Positions 24,541-36,800 of a stretch of 64,000 nt of DNA are shown one piece after another. A program made the position numbers and the translations under genes. Positions within the stretch are counted from its first letter, which is position 1. Every line of letters starts with the position of its first letter. A model generated the notes under the pieces. That model ran no database searches. It was not told where the DNA came from and worked only from the letters and a program-made list of their open reading frames with translations. Origin of the DNA: Colocasia esculenta (taxonomy: Eukaryota; Streptophyta; Magnoliopsida; Alismatales; Araceae); NCBI GenBank assembly GCA_014218235.1, contig CM024755.1:159705941-159769940 (forward strand), in the 5' to 3' direction.

Positions 24541-27500
24541 TATACATATATATACACAATATTCATGTAATCATATACATATATACATATCATATTAATG
24601 TACAAACACAATTAATATGTATATCCTTATAAATGTATATATTATACATATATCACAATCATTAGATTGTGATAAGTGTTGGAATATGGAGCTTGAGGCC
24701 CTAAATTCTCCAATGTGCGAGTACGCACACGCAGATTGACCTCTGCGGCTTTGTTTGATGAAATTTCAAGATGAAGTTCCACATACTGTCCAAGCTTTTT
24801 GTAATATGTACAAACCTAATTCAGCAAGACAGTAAAAGTAATTTGGTCAAATCATTCTCACATATATTTGGCTCATAACATTAATGGCTTTCTTGAAGAT
24901 GCAGGTATCATCCATGAGTCTTCTTATGCTTATTTACCCTAGCCAAAATGTCATGGCTGAACACAAAACTGTCATGATGTCATCTACTTGAGACCACAGG
25001 GCACTCTTCTTTCAGTGCCATCTTCTTAAACTCTTTTGGGCTGATCCTGTCCTGATGGGAAATTATTTCATTAATCAGATGTCATCCAAGAGCCTTGTTG
25101 ATTGTCGTCCTATTTCTCTCCTCTATCCTGATAGACCACTCTTTTCCTTATTGCCTCGAGTCTCTTTGTTATATTCACTCTGTTAAGGCTTGTAGCACTA
25201 AAGTACTAAACTTAACCCTCATGCTATTCAAGGTGTTTTTCTGGATTGTCATACCACTCAGAAGGGCTATTGCAACTATGATCTTTCTAATTACCATATT
25301 CTTGTCCGCAAAGATGTCACCTTCTCCAAGTCTAAGTCCCATGATTCTCCCCAGACTCAGCCTTAGTGGGAGACACTTGGTGACTCTGTCATGGAGATGG
25401 GCAAAGGTACTCCCTTTGCCTTTGATATCACCTTCTTTCTTTGTGCCCCCTGGCTCTGCCATACGAGATGTTCAACCTCAGGTTCCAACTGCTAGCCATC
25501 CACAGGAGTCTTACAAGCCTCTGATAATGTACTAGCACTTTATTCGAGAAAGGCACAACTCCAGAGACTTGTGTCTACCCTATGTGAAGTCACATGACCA
25601 GGCTGCAGAATTTGTCACCAAACCACAAAGACTCAATTTATTTCTGGAATGAGCAAGTTAAGCATGGATGATATCTATGCCAAACTTAAGGGGGATGTTG
25701 GACCCCGAAAATTTACGATAGGCATCTACATAGGTGATAGGAATGTCGGAAAATACTCATACTGATCCGATATTTACTTAAGTAATATTGGGTCTTGGTC
25801 TTTTAAGTCGAGAAAAGACTTATTATGAAGGCCGACTTCAAATCCTTCAACGAAGTACAAGTTCAAGGAGAACAATGCTTCGAAGAAGAAGATAGTTTCA
25901 AAAATCTTCGACGGCACGAGGTCAACAAGACCAAGGGTTCGAAGAAGATTACAACTTCAAATCCACTTACAAGGGGAAGCACCAAACACTTGCAAAGGCA
26001 AAATGCAAGCAACTCTTCGTCGGAAGAACACCGAGGAATGAAGCCCAAGGGTCTTCTCGTAACAAGAAACACGGAGGGTACCAAACAACCCCCGGCGAGG
26101 CCCGGGGGGGTTACATTTATAGGGAAACCAAGGAGGAGAAGACCCCTCCGAGTAGGAGGGTTCCCCCTCCCCAGAGCCAAAGGGACCTCCCTCCGGGTAG
26201 GGAGACCCCCTACCCGGAGAGGGGGGGCTCTCCAGGTAGGAGGCCCTCCCCCTCTCCGAGTAGGGAGGTCCCCTACCCCCCCCCCCCTCTTCGGGTAGGG
26301 AGGCCCCCTACCCGGGAGCCCCCCTGACCCTCCCTCTCCAGGTAGTCTACTCAGAGAGGGGTCTCTCCGGGTAGTCTACTCGGAGAGACCCCCCCTCTCC
26401 GGGTAGATCTTTCTCCTCCTCCTCTCTCAAAAGGGGTAAACCCCTATAAATACCCCAATAGCCGGATGGCCAAGGGTCGGATTCTTGAAGAAAAAAAAGT
26501 GGGGGATCTTGTTGGAGAAAATTTTGGTCGTGTTCGGCATGAAGGTATTCGTCCCCGGCAAGCCAAGGTCGTCCCCTCCAACTATAAAACCTTTGTGTAA
26601 ATTCCCCCCATGTCGAGCTAGACTCCATGGGGGGGGGGGGGGGGGGGGTTAAATTTAAATATATATGTTTATATCTCCATGTTGAGCGAGACTCCATGGG
26701 GATGAAAATGTCAGTTCATGCGTTCATGTGTTCTAATGTTTAAATATTTTTCATGTTAAGCGAGTCTCCATGGATATAAAATATTTAAACATGTTCATAT
26801 GTTCTAATGTTTAAATATTTTCCATGTTGAGCGAGTCTCCATAAGTACAAAATATTTAAACATATTCGTGTTCATTTCCCTCATGTCGAGCGAGACTCCA
26901 TGAGGGTAAAAAGTTTATATGTTTATATGTGCATACTTCTATGAGGAGACCCTATTCATACGAAGACTCTACCTAAAGTACGACCATATGTTCATCACAT
27001 ATGTTCGTGTGTGTCTTTATGCGGAAACTCCGTCCATACAGAACTCTGCTCGAGACACGACTCGTTCAAATATTAAATAAATTCTCGAGTTCATGCACAT
27101 TTGTCCTGTCAAGAGTGCATGTTAAACTCACAAATGGAGTTCATGCCCCTTTTTAAAAGTCTATTTCGTCCGTTAAAACAAATTCATCATGTCTTTGCTT
27201 CTATAAAATGTAAACCTCGACTTTACTATCAAGGGTGTTCGGATTCAATCCGATGTAAATTAATATCGATTCTGGTTGATGGAGAAAGGATCCAGTATAC
27301 GAAACCCAAATCGCCTGCTAAAATAAATAAGCGGAACAAATGTGTTAAAAATAACAATAGGCGCACTCGTCCAATAAATGGACATAAAAATTTCCCGCAT
27401 CAATCGGATTTCAAAATCTGTCTGATTGACAGACTGGCACGCCCACAAGCAAATAAGAATAATAATAATAATAGCAAAAATGATGAGAATATTATTTTCC

Positions 27501-27727
27501 ACGTCCAACAGGGGAACATTGTGGCATAGGAATATTAGTTAGTAGGGGTATTTCTATAATATTTTTCTTGTAGGGACTGATGTCCCGTTTGAATCTTCTT
27601 TCTTTTCCTACAATTGGCCTCATTATGAGGAGGCATTTATGTAACTTTTTATTTCAGAACAAGATATAAAAGGAAGTCTGGCCGGTCCTCTCTCTCTTTG
27701 GACCACCAGAACTTGTTTCTTTCCATG

Positions 27728-27814
<87 letters not shown>

Positions 27815-30800
27815 TTTCCTTTCTGATCTAATAAGAAAGCTCCATTCGAAGTGGACTTATGTAAGAAAAGTTACCACACAACAATTCAATAACCATTTTC
27901 TGAAATAAATTTTTGGTTTAAAGAAAGAAGACTGCCTCAGTAACTGGACCCAGATCAATATTTCATTGCTCATAAACAAGGAAAAAAGAATCCGATCTGC
28001 CGGAAGTCTGGCCAATCCTGGATTGGCCAGATTAAAAAGTGCTTTTGAAAATATAGGAAAATTGGAAAAAAAAATCAGGGAAAATATGTCTTCAATATTT
28101 ACATATATATTTATGATAGATGTAATCATACATATAAATTTACACATTCATATATATATATATATATATACAATAGCCGGTCCCAAACCCGGGTGAGAGA
28201 GGAGGAGGGTTTGCATTAGGTAGACAGCCAGCAGTAAAAATAATGTCAAATTCTTACATGAATTCTGATCTAAATATTTGTGATGATGATTAATGTACAA
28301 ACATAATTAATATGTATATCCTTATAAATGTATACATTATACATAAATCACAATCATTAGATTGTGAACGGTGTTGGAATATGGAGCTTGAGGCCCTAAA
28401 TTCTCCATGTGTAAGCATGCACACAAGGACGACCAGCGCGGTCAAGTCGTGTAAGTATGAACACACAGATGACCAAAAGGGTGCCCCTAGGCAGGAAGGT
28501 GCCCAGCCAACAGCTAGGAATGGATCTGCCTTATGGGGGGTAGAAAGGTGCCCCAAGGAGGCACCTCGGCAGGCTTGGCAGGTGCCTTGGCACACCTGGG
28601 CGCCTTCGGGCAGCCTGGACTAATGAGGCCTGTCGATCCATGCAACCTGACCATGCAGGTCGATCCACTCATCCACATGCACATACCCACATATTGGAGA
28701 ATTCAGGGCCTCAAGCTACACATTCTAACACCGTTCACAATCATTAGATTGTGAACATTGTCATAGTCACAGTGAAGATCCACGGTCATTTATAGTTTTA
28801 AAAAACACTAATTGTTCAAGAACCATCTAAATTTGTCATGCTTTTATTATTTTTGTAGTGAATATTATGCTCTAATTTTAATTATAATGCCATATTCGTA
28901 TTCTTTTTGAATTATGATTATTGATTCATTATATAACTCTTTTTTTAAAACATGGATGGTAGATTCATTATATACCTTTAGATACATAAATTCCTTGCAG
29001 GAGGGAGACACCACATTAGGCATCATCTTGAGTGCCTAAGTGCCTAAGCGCTTAGGTGCCCAAGAACCCCAAGAATGCCTTGCGGCGCCTTGACAATTAT
29101 GGCTAGCAGCAGGAATGCAAAATTGATGGGCAGGATGAATTGCGCAGGCCAGACCATACCAGCCCAGCTCAATGGTCAATCTCATGAAGCAAGCCAATCC
29201 AACTAAGCAAGGAGATAAAACGTTGGATGATACATACAGGTATATATGAATTATGGATGTGTCCATGAATATGTATATTCTCCACTTCCTATATCTTTTT
29301 CTACAAAAAGAGATGATCATCCAGCTTGTCCCAGTGGCTGGTGGGGAGGGGGAAGACGATGTTGGGTTGAAGTCTTGAAGAAGATGGCAGTTGTGCATGT
29401 CTGTTTCTCCAATTACATGAATGGCATTGACAGCCAACCCAAAATGGATCAAGTCTAAAAGAGGTGTCACTGGATCAACTCTTAAATTGGAATTTTCCTT
29501 GGAAAGAATGACACAGAAATAGGGATTTGAACCATGGACTTTGAAATTGAGGAAAAAGCCTGTGGTGGTAATAGTGATGGTAGTAGACAGTAGTTTGCCT
29601 AGGAATCCTCAGTCAATGGAATAGATCAAAACCTCAGCAGTCTCAATCATAAAAGGAATCCTCCAAATGCCCAAGCCAAAAGTTGACATAATCTTCTTCA
29701 ATATGTTTACCCCAAATAGCAAATGTCCACTCTCATATCATGCCCATCAAAGAAAAGGGAGTGGAGAAAATGAAAAATCCTGCGAGTGGAGAAAATGAAA
29801 AATCCTGCCAAGATAACCAAATTCATATCTATGTCATTATCGAGCATGGTTTGGCGGATCAGATCGAATCTGTCCGATTCGGGCGAATCGGACCGGATCA
29901 CGGGATTCCCGATTCGCCCAATGATTCCCATGCGAATCGGAGCGAACCAGAAAAAAACCGATTCGGGGCGAATCGGTGATGCGGCGAACCTTGTTATCTA
30001 GTATTTTAACAATGATTTTGATGAATGCCTCGAGCCCTTGACAACATGTCATGTATGATCATTTTGCATGGTAGTGCTTCATTCTACAAATAGCAATTTG
30101 CTACAGATCGAATAATGGATGAAAGCAATTTATCCTAAGGAGAAAAGAATATGTTGGGATAATAGTTTCCCAATAGCTTGCATATGGATGAAATAGACAT
30201 GGGAAATATACATATTTTTGTTATAAGGAAAACATAAAAAACAAGCAGGTAACATGGGAAAGACCTTACGGAAGCGTAGGCGACCCAATAAAGCTTTACA
30301 GTATCCCTCTTCCAAGTCAGCAATAGGTTGCAAAGATTCAATATCTACATAAACAAAGATCAAGTTGACATCTTAAAACAACAGGTTCGCTGGACTAGAG
30401 GGTTATGGGAAGTTATTGTGATGGCAACTCAAATCATAGAAAACCATACAAGGTTGCCATTTCACATGCACCAATATGGCAATAACACATGAACGTTCCA
30501 AAAGAAAGCAATGATAGAACAGTTTTGTCATCGCTTAGGAGAATTTATCAATCTATAAATTCTAGGAGAATTCAAACTTTGAAAAATGCCCATCATGAGT
30601 TACATTTTTAGATTTTTCAAAGAATTTAATACTCTTTATAAATCCCACTTTATGAAAGAGTCCCAAAAGAAGACCTAAATGAGACCAAAAAAGTCAAATA
30701 TACCCTTCCCCAAGAAATAATCATACCCTCATATAAATCTGAAAAACATATAAGGGCAAAACTGGAAAAAAATATATATAGAAAAGGCTCCAGAGGTTGA

Positions 30801-33800
30801 GATTCCCAGGACATCCTTCTTTTTGGGGATCAGGGAATGGCATGGAATATCAAAAAAGGAGCCTTTTTACCATGGAGGAGTGAATCTGAGTTTCTCAAAA
30901 TTAGTCTAGCTAATTTTCCATTTTAAAAAAAATTAAAATTAGAAGCTCACAAAATTAGAAGCCTTGAGTTTGGACAAAAATCTTTTGCAAGTGATGCCTT
31001 GAAAATGTTTGACCAAACAAAGTGACTCTGACATTCTAATAATATAATCTAAATGAACACCTTGTTGGAACTTGGCACTAGCCCCACATCAATTTCTGGG
31101 TTGAGTTCCTGTGCATATGACTCTGAGCCTATGAAACTCAACACCGCGATTTTGGAATTTCAACTTGGTATCAGAGCATGGGCTTGGGCCCAACCCCACT
31201 CCTTTCAACCTCCACGGTCCCACCCAATTGATCTTCATGGCCATCCTGGCCATGAGGGGGAGTGTCGAAACTTGGGCATTAGTCCCACATCAGTTTCTAG
31301 GTTGAGGTCCTGTGCATATGAGGTCTGGACCTATGAATCTCAAAACTGCAGTTTTGGAATTTCAACTCACCATTAGGTTAAAGTGCAAGGAAGGTGAAAG
31401 TGGAATGTTTAAAGGCACCAAGAAGCAAAATTAGATGGAAAACACAGTCTTTCTTGAGAGAAGGAATTTAGAATGGGGAAAAAAGCCATGACAATGTAGA
31501 ATAGCTAACAACAGTACCTTAGTCAACCAACCAATTCCAAGTGTTTCAGACTCTGACAAGACTTTGGTGCCAATGATGAATTGGTGCCAAAATCCAAATC
31601 CACTTGAGATATTCATGTCTAAGTAGGTGACACATCTTTCAGGATCGACTCTTTTTGGTTGGAAGCATCCACTGCTATAATTCTAAGTTTTTCAATAGAA
31701 CTAAACCTTCTAATGGTTTCCGACTATATATCAGCCACACACTTCCAGTTCCAGCAACTTGTTTCACATATTCTCTTGAGAAATATCAATGCCTCTGCTT
31801 TGATCTGCTTCTTGAATTTCATTTGGCATATGGAAGCAAAAATTTTCGTGCAGATTATCCTGGAAAAGATACAAGGGGTCAGAGCAAGATTTATTCTCCT
31901 CACTTGTCTTGAAACACAAAGCATGCCTTACATGATTTGATGAGCACTCATCTTCCTTGGCCTTCCAGCTCATATCATCAGCTGCAATACCTCCAGCCCT
32001 TTGTATAAACATGATATCAAATCCAGAGCAGCTATTCAGTGGCATTCCCATAATCTGACTCGTGTCTCGTCTCTTGAGTGATCCAGATACCCCAGAACAG
32101 TTTATATACCCTTATCATGTGTTTCTACCAGTCCTGCTGTACAATCCTAAAACTCAAGGCCAAGACATGGAATAACCAAACTTAAAGTTCTATCTGATTT
32201 GAAGCATTTGATAAACAGGTAGGAGGAATGATGGTGGCAAAGAGTGGGAAAAGGTTTTTTTTGAAATGTGGATGGTACCTGTGGAACACAAGGGATCCCC
32301 CCCCCCCGGCCCCGGAAGGGATAAGCAAAGGGCAGGAGTGGTTTGATTTGGTGTGTGTTTCATGAGCGTGGGAATGCCAGTCTGTTTGACAGGCATTTAA
32401 AATTTATTTGATGCGGGGAATTTAGGGTATAATGTTTAGGAGTCTAGACTTGTACAGTGGAGAGAACCTCCTCTTCCTCAACTTGGACAGCACAAACTTC
32501 AGAAGCTCTCAAGCTTCAAGCAGGAGTCTAGACTTCAGATCTTCTCCGTCCTCAGTGACCCTTTCAAGTGACCCTTGGCCTCCTATTTATAGGGGTAGGA
32601 GGGCCACCCAAGAGGGCCATCGGTTGGGTTTTCCCGCTCCTTGGTGAGCATTTCTTTCCATTTTTTTATTTGAGTGAGAGGGTGGAATAGGCCGAGGGGG
32701 GGTGCCGCAGCGGCCAAACCCCACTGAGCAGGTGTCCCGTCGGTGGGGTTTGCCCGACTTTTGGTGGGAAACCCCTCGAGGGGGGGGGGGGCAGCCACCC
32801 CACCGGGGGAGCCACCACACCCCGCCGATGGCAGGGCCCCTCGGTGGGGTTTGGCAAGCAGCCAAACCCCGCCAAGGGGAGCATCACGGTGGAACCTCAC
32901 CGAGGGGGGCTCGTGGTGGAAGCCCACCAAGGGTGGGTTCCCTCGGTGGGTTCCACCCACCCACGTGGAAAACCCCCCTGGGAGGGAGCCACGACAGGCC
33001 ATTTTGGCCTCAGCTGTAAAGGTGGGCCCCTGGATTTTTTGGCATCTCCCATCCACAGGAGCATCGAAGTCCATTAGTCACTTTCCTCCGGTGCCGAGGA
33101 CGGTTTATTGACCCAAAAGTCAGCACGGTGCATTTGTTGCGGCTGAACTTGACCGAAAGTGCGTGGGACATCGCTCGGCAAAAGGTTCTATACCTTGCAA
33201 TGCCGCTCCAACAAAACCTTAAATTTGAAATTTATTCCGAACTAGTTCAGAATATAAAAAAATTTGAGCCCGTTCATTTGGGGTATTCAGAATAAATACA
33301 CCTTGGGATTTTCTGGGGTTTTATGACTTTCCGAGCAAGGTTATTATTTGAACCTTTTTGCCCTAATCAACCCCGAGGATAACTTCAGTAGAAGTTTTAA
33401 CTTCATGTGGGGATTTTTCCGGGTTCAACAGTACCACAGAATATATTAATAGAAGAAAGAATGTACAACTGTAGAGGTACAAAGAAACAAAAACCTCTAT
33501 ACACAAAAGCCCACCCCCAAACAAAAAACTGTCATCTCAACTCTCCAAACACAAAAAGAGGTGGGAGTTGGAGGTATCAACTTTTCCCAAATGTTTGGCC
33601 TACAAACAAACTCTGTTTCTAATAAATAGGAAAATGTATTCCTCAGTCCTTGCTTCTCTCCTAATATTCTACTATTTCTCTCATTCCACAAGGCCCATAG
33701 GGTGGCATAAAGAATGAGCCACCAAACCACCTGATCTCATGGTAGGCAGTTTCGGCCAAAACCAAAACGTTTCCACCGAAACATTCCGGTTTCGGACCGG

Positions 33801-36800
33801 ACAGATCTGAAACTGGGCCACTTTACTGTAGCAAGTCCGATACCATAAAAAAACAATATTGTAATCTGTTTCGGTCGGTTTTCGGCTAAAACCAGACCGA
33901 AACCAACCAAAACTAGCCGTTTACTCCCTTCTTAAGGCCTCCCGATATGCCTAAAACCAGGCGGCCGAAACCGACACTGCCATCCTTGCCTGATCTCCTT
34001 TGTTGAAGCAACAATCTTTCCAGCCCCGAAGGAGTTGGACCTTATCAAAAGTGGGAATGTGTTGCTGAATACATAGTCTGATGAGATCCCAAACACCTTT
34101 GGCAAAAGAACAAGCTGAGAAGATATGATCCATGTCCTCTTCCTCCCCAGAGAGACAAAAAGTGGGAAAAGTTGCAGCACGTGAAAAAGATGGATCGAAT
34201 ATCTGCTCAAAAAGCAGAATAGTAGATGCTATTTGTGGAGATACCTCAAAACAGCGAAAAAGTAATCCTATCCATAATGATGTTCACGTGAAAAGCAGCT
34301 CAAAAACCAGTCCTGCTGTACAACCCTAAACCAATATTATATTAATAAGCTTCTTGCTCACACGAAAAAGCTGTCCTAGGAAAAAGGTCAAAAAAACATT
34401 TTGCAGAAAGCAAACTAGTGAACATGAAAAGGAAGGGAATAGAAAGCTTTGGGTACTCAGATCAACAAATATGCGCAATTCATTAAACCCCATGTGGCAA
34501 CTAGATAAATGGGGCCAGAATATTAAGTCCTACATTAGTTGTTCACTTGTTCTCACATCTGGAAGATTTTCGTTTGGTAAAAAAAAAGGATTAGAGCAAC
34601 AAGGATTGTGGACATCATTATGGATAGGATTCCTTTTTCTCTGTTTTGAGGTCTCCCCTCAAACAGCACCTATTATTCTGCTTTTTGAGCATCATTCTAT
34701 CCATCTGAAGATATCAGTTAGTTAAATGGCATCCAAGGATAAGTAAGAACTGTGTAGGTTAGGCACTTCTTTTTTCTCTAGCCTTTTCTAGAGAGAGATG
34801 CTATGGATTCTGTTCGGCCATCGTGGCCGAACAGTATGCCCCTTGGTGGGGATCGCCAGAGCTGGGTGGGGATCGAGGGGCTCCGAGGCTCATTCTTCTC
34901 CGATGGAAGCTGCAAATGGAGGTGGGGGGGTAAGCCGGGTGTCGTTCGGACTTGCTACGGCTGTGGTAGGCGGGGACATATCAGAAGGTGGTGCGAGTTG
35001 CTTTGCCAAAGTGCTGAAGGGAGCAAGACTGAACAGGGGAGAAGCAGGGGTATAAGGAGCCTGGGGTGAAACAGAGTGGAATGCCATGGGGTGCGGCCAG
35101 GGATTTCAGAAGCTTTGCTGATGTGATGAGAGGGCCCGTGAAGCCTACTGTGGTGGGCTGGAGAAGCGGGAAGGTTGCGGAGGTTGGTGAGTTGCCAGAG
35201 GAGTTTGTAGCCCGCCGGGAGCATGGTTGTTGGTTTCAGCCGAAACCGAAACGTTTCGGCTGAAACGTTTCAGTTTTGGGCATCGTCGAAACCAAAACCG
35301 GTTCAGCCAAAACCCCTTTTTTATTTTATTTTTTATTATAGAAAATATTATTTTAATAGCATCAGTCGAAACGGCCGAAACTGAAACCAATCCATTAATC
35401 GAAACTGACAGTATGGATGGGATCCCCATAGGTTTATGTGATGAAGATGACGGAGGGACCCTGGCCTGCCGTTTTGGTGAACTGGTTCTGGGGTCGTTGG
35501 AATTCGCCAAATCTTTTCTTGGCAGTTTGTAGTCGTGAAGAGGGGGCGGAGAGGGCCGAAATAGCAGATAGGATTGCGTCCGGTGGAGCGTTCCTCAGTC
35601 TGCACCGGTGGCCCAGAATGTTGGGCACCATCCCCTCATTGCCGGTGAGGAGCTTAAGAATCTCTATGGAGGGGATCCCCATAGGTTTATGTGACGAAGA
35701 TGACGTAGGGACCCTGGCCTGCCGTTTTGGTGAACTGGTTCTGGGGTCGTTGGAATTCACCTCAACGGGAGTGAGGTTGAACATTCTGGCCAATGTTAAG
35801 CTGCTCAACCCGGAGGACGTTCCAGCGGCTCTGATCGTCGGCTTCGGCGGCCAAAGGATCATCATCCGCTGTCGTGCTCTTTAGGAGGTGAAAGTGCCTC
35901 CACTGCCGCCGCCCTCTCTAGGACAACTAGAAGCCCAAACGGAGGTTGAAGACGACTGCTTGGCAGGCATTTCGCGACGATCCACGGATTCCCCCTTTCA
36001 GTACGGATCAAGTTATCCGGGAGGAACGTGGTTCAGGAGACCTGAATCGGGGAGCGGTTCACATGCGGGGGGATTCGACTATTCTGGACAGTCTAGGTTT
36101 AAGTATTGGAACAGAACCGAGGATCCATGACTTACCCGATATCTGAGAAGTCTTGCATATCAGGCCCCTAGGGCCTAGTATTGTTCATCTCCCCCGCCTA
36201 ATTGAAGAGCGCGACCAGGGGGGCCCCATGCGATGTAATCCGGCAGCCGACTACCCTTTCTCTCTGCCTCGTCGATCTCTGACAGTGATCTCGGCTGCTC
36301 CAGCGCGGCAGTCGGGGAGGGGGGCGGCATCCATGGAGGAGCTTCCTGCCCTTGGGGGCCAGTCTTCTGCTGGCATGCATTCTCCCTCGATGGCGTCTCC
36401 CCGAGGTGGGAGAGTCCAAGAATGCCACGAGACTGTCACTCAGGAAGGAGGGATGGAATCTTCTCTGTTGCCTCTATTGTTGATGGCAGAGTCAAGAGGC
36501 CACGGCGGGAACCACAGTGGATCTTGTCGGACCATCACCGGAGGCTCTGCAAGCTCTGCAAGAGACAACTTTGGCTTTGATACACCATGGTGAGGGTGTT
36601 GAAGGCATGATGGCACACAAGGAGGCGCAGGAGGACCGAGATGATGCTTCCCCTTTTCTAGAGGATGGCATGGGGGTAGGTAAATCTTGCTTGTGATCGG
36701 AGGCGATTAGAGCTATTCTCAAGGAGATGGAAGCTATGTGTAACATGGGGACTAGGGAGGTGGCCGACATGGTGGGCATTTCTCCGATGGCAGCTGAAAA

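Larger units (their letters stand above)
25696..27510 (+). mobile_element. Solo LTR S4 inserted in the Copia polypurine tract
   Basis: Starts TGTTGGACCCCGAAAA and ends ACGTCCAACA, flanked by TSD GGGGA (25,691-25,695 and 27,511-27,515). Contains palindrome array, TATAAATA, five 13-nt-loop hairpins and the R/U5 module ending in an internal TGGCACGCCC 66 bp before the LTR end. Confidence 0.93.
32280..33430 (-). mobile_element. Solo LTR S5 inserted in the LINE-B 3' end
   Basis: Minus strand: starts TGTTGAACCCGGAAAAA at 33,430 and ends TTGTGTTCCACA at 32,280. Flanked by the perfect TSD GTACC (32,275-32,279 and 33,431-33,435). The empty site matches LINE-C, GGATGGTACCACA. Shortest of the group: the two-hairpin module is missing, but hairpin 3 and the PBS-like word remain. 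Confidence 0.93.
32255..34188 (-). mobile_element. LINE-B, 5'-truncated L1-like fragment
   Basis: Minus-strand reading PTFCLSGEEEDMDHIFSACS is the zf-RVT region of plant LINE ORF2, followed (across M1) by VVWWLILYATLWALWNERNS, which LINE-C also has. Ends in a poly(A) (T-run 32,255-32,262). Carries solo LTR S5 and MITE M1 as insertions. Confidence 0.85.

Noticed and set aside
25696..27510. S4 as the true 3' LTR of the Copia element
   Set aside because: It follows the polypurine tract, but its sequence and module match the Gypsy LTRs here and the same GGGGA occurs on the far side, followed by Copia LTR-like DNA.
27730..27812. Long TC tract as a regulatory GAGA-type site
   Set aside because: A simple microsatellite in a decayed Copia LTR; no evidence of function.
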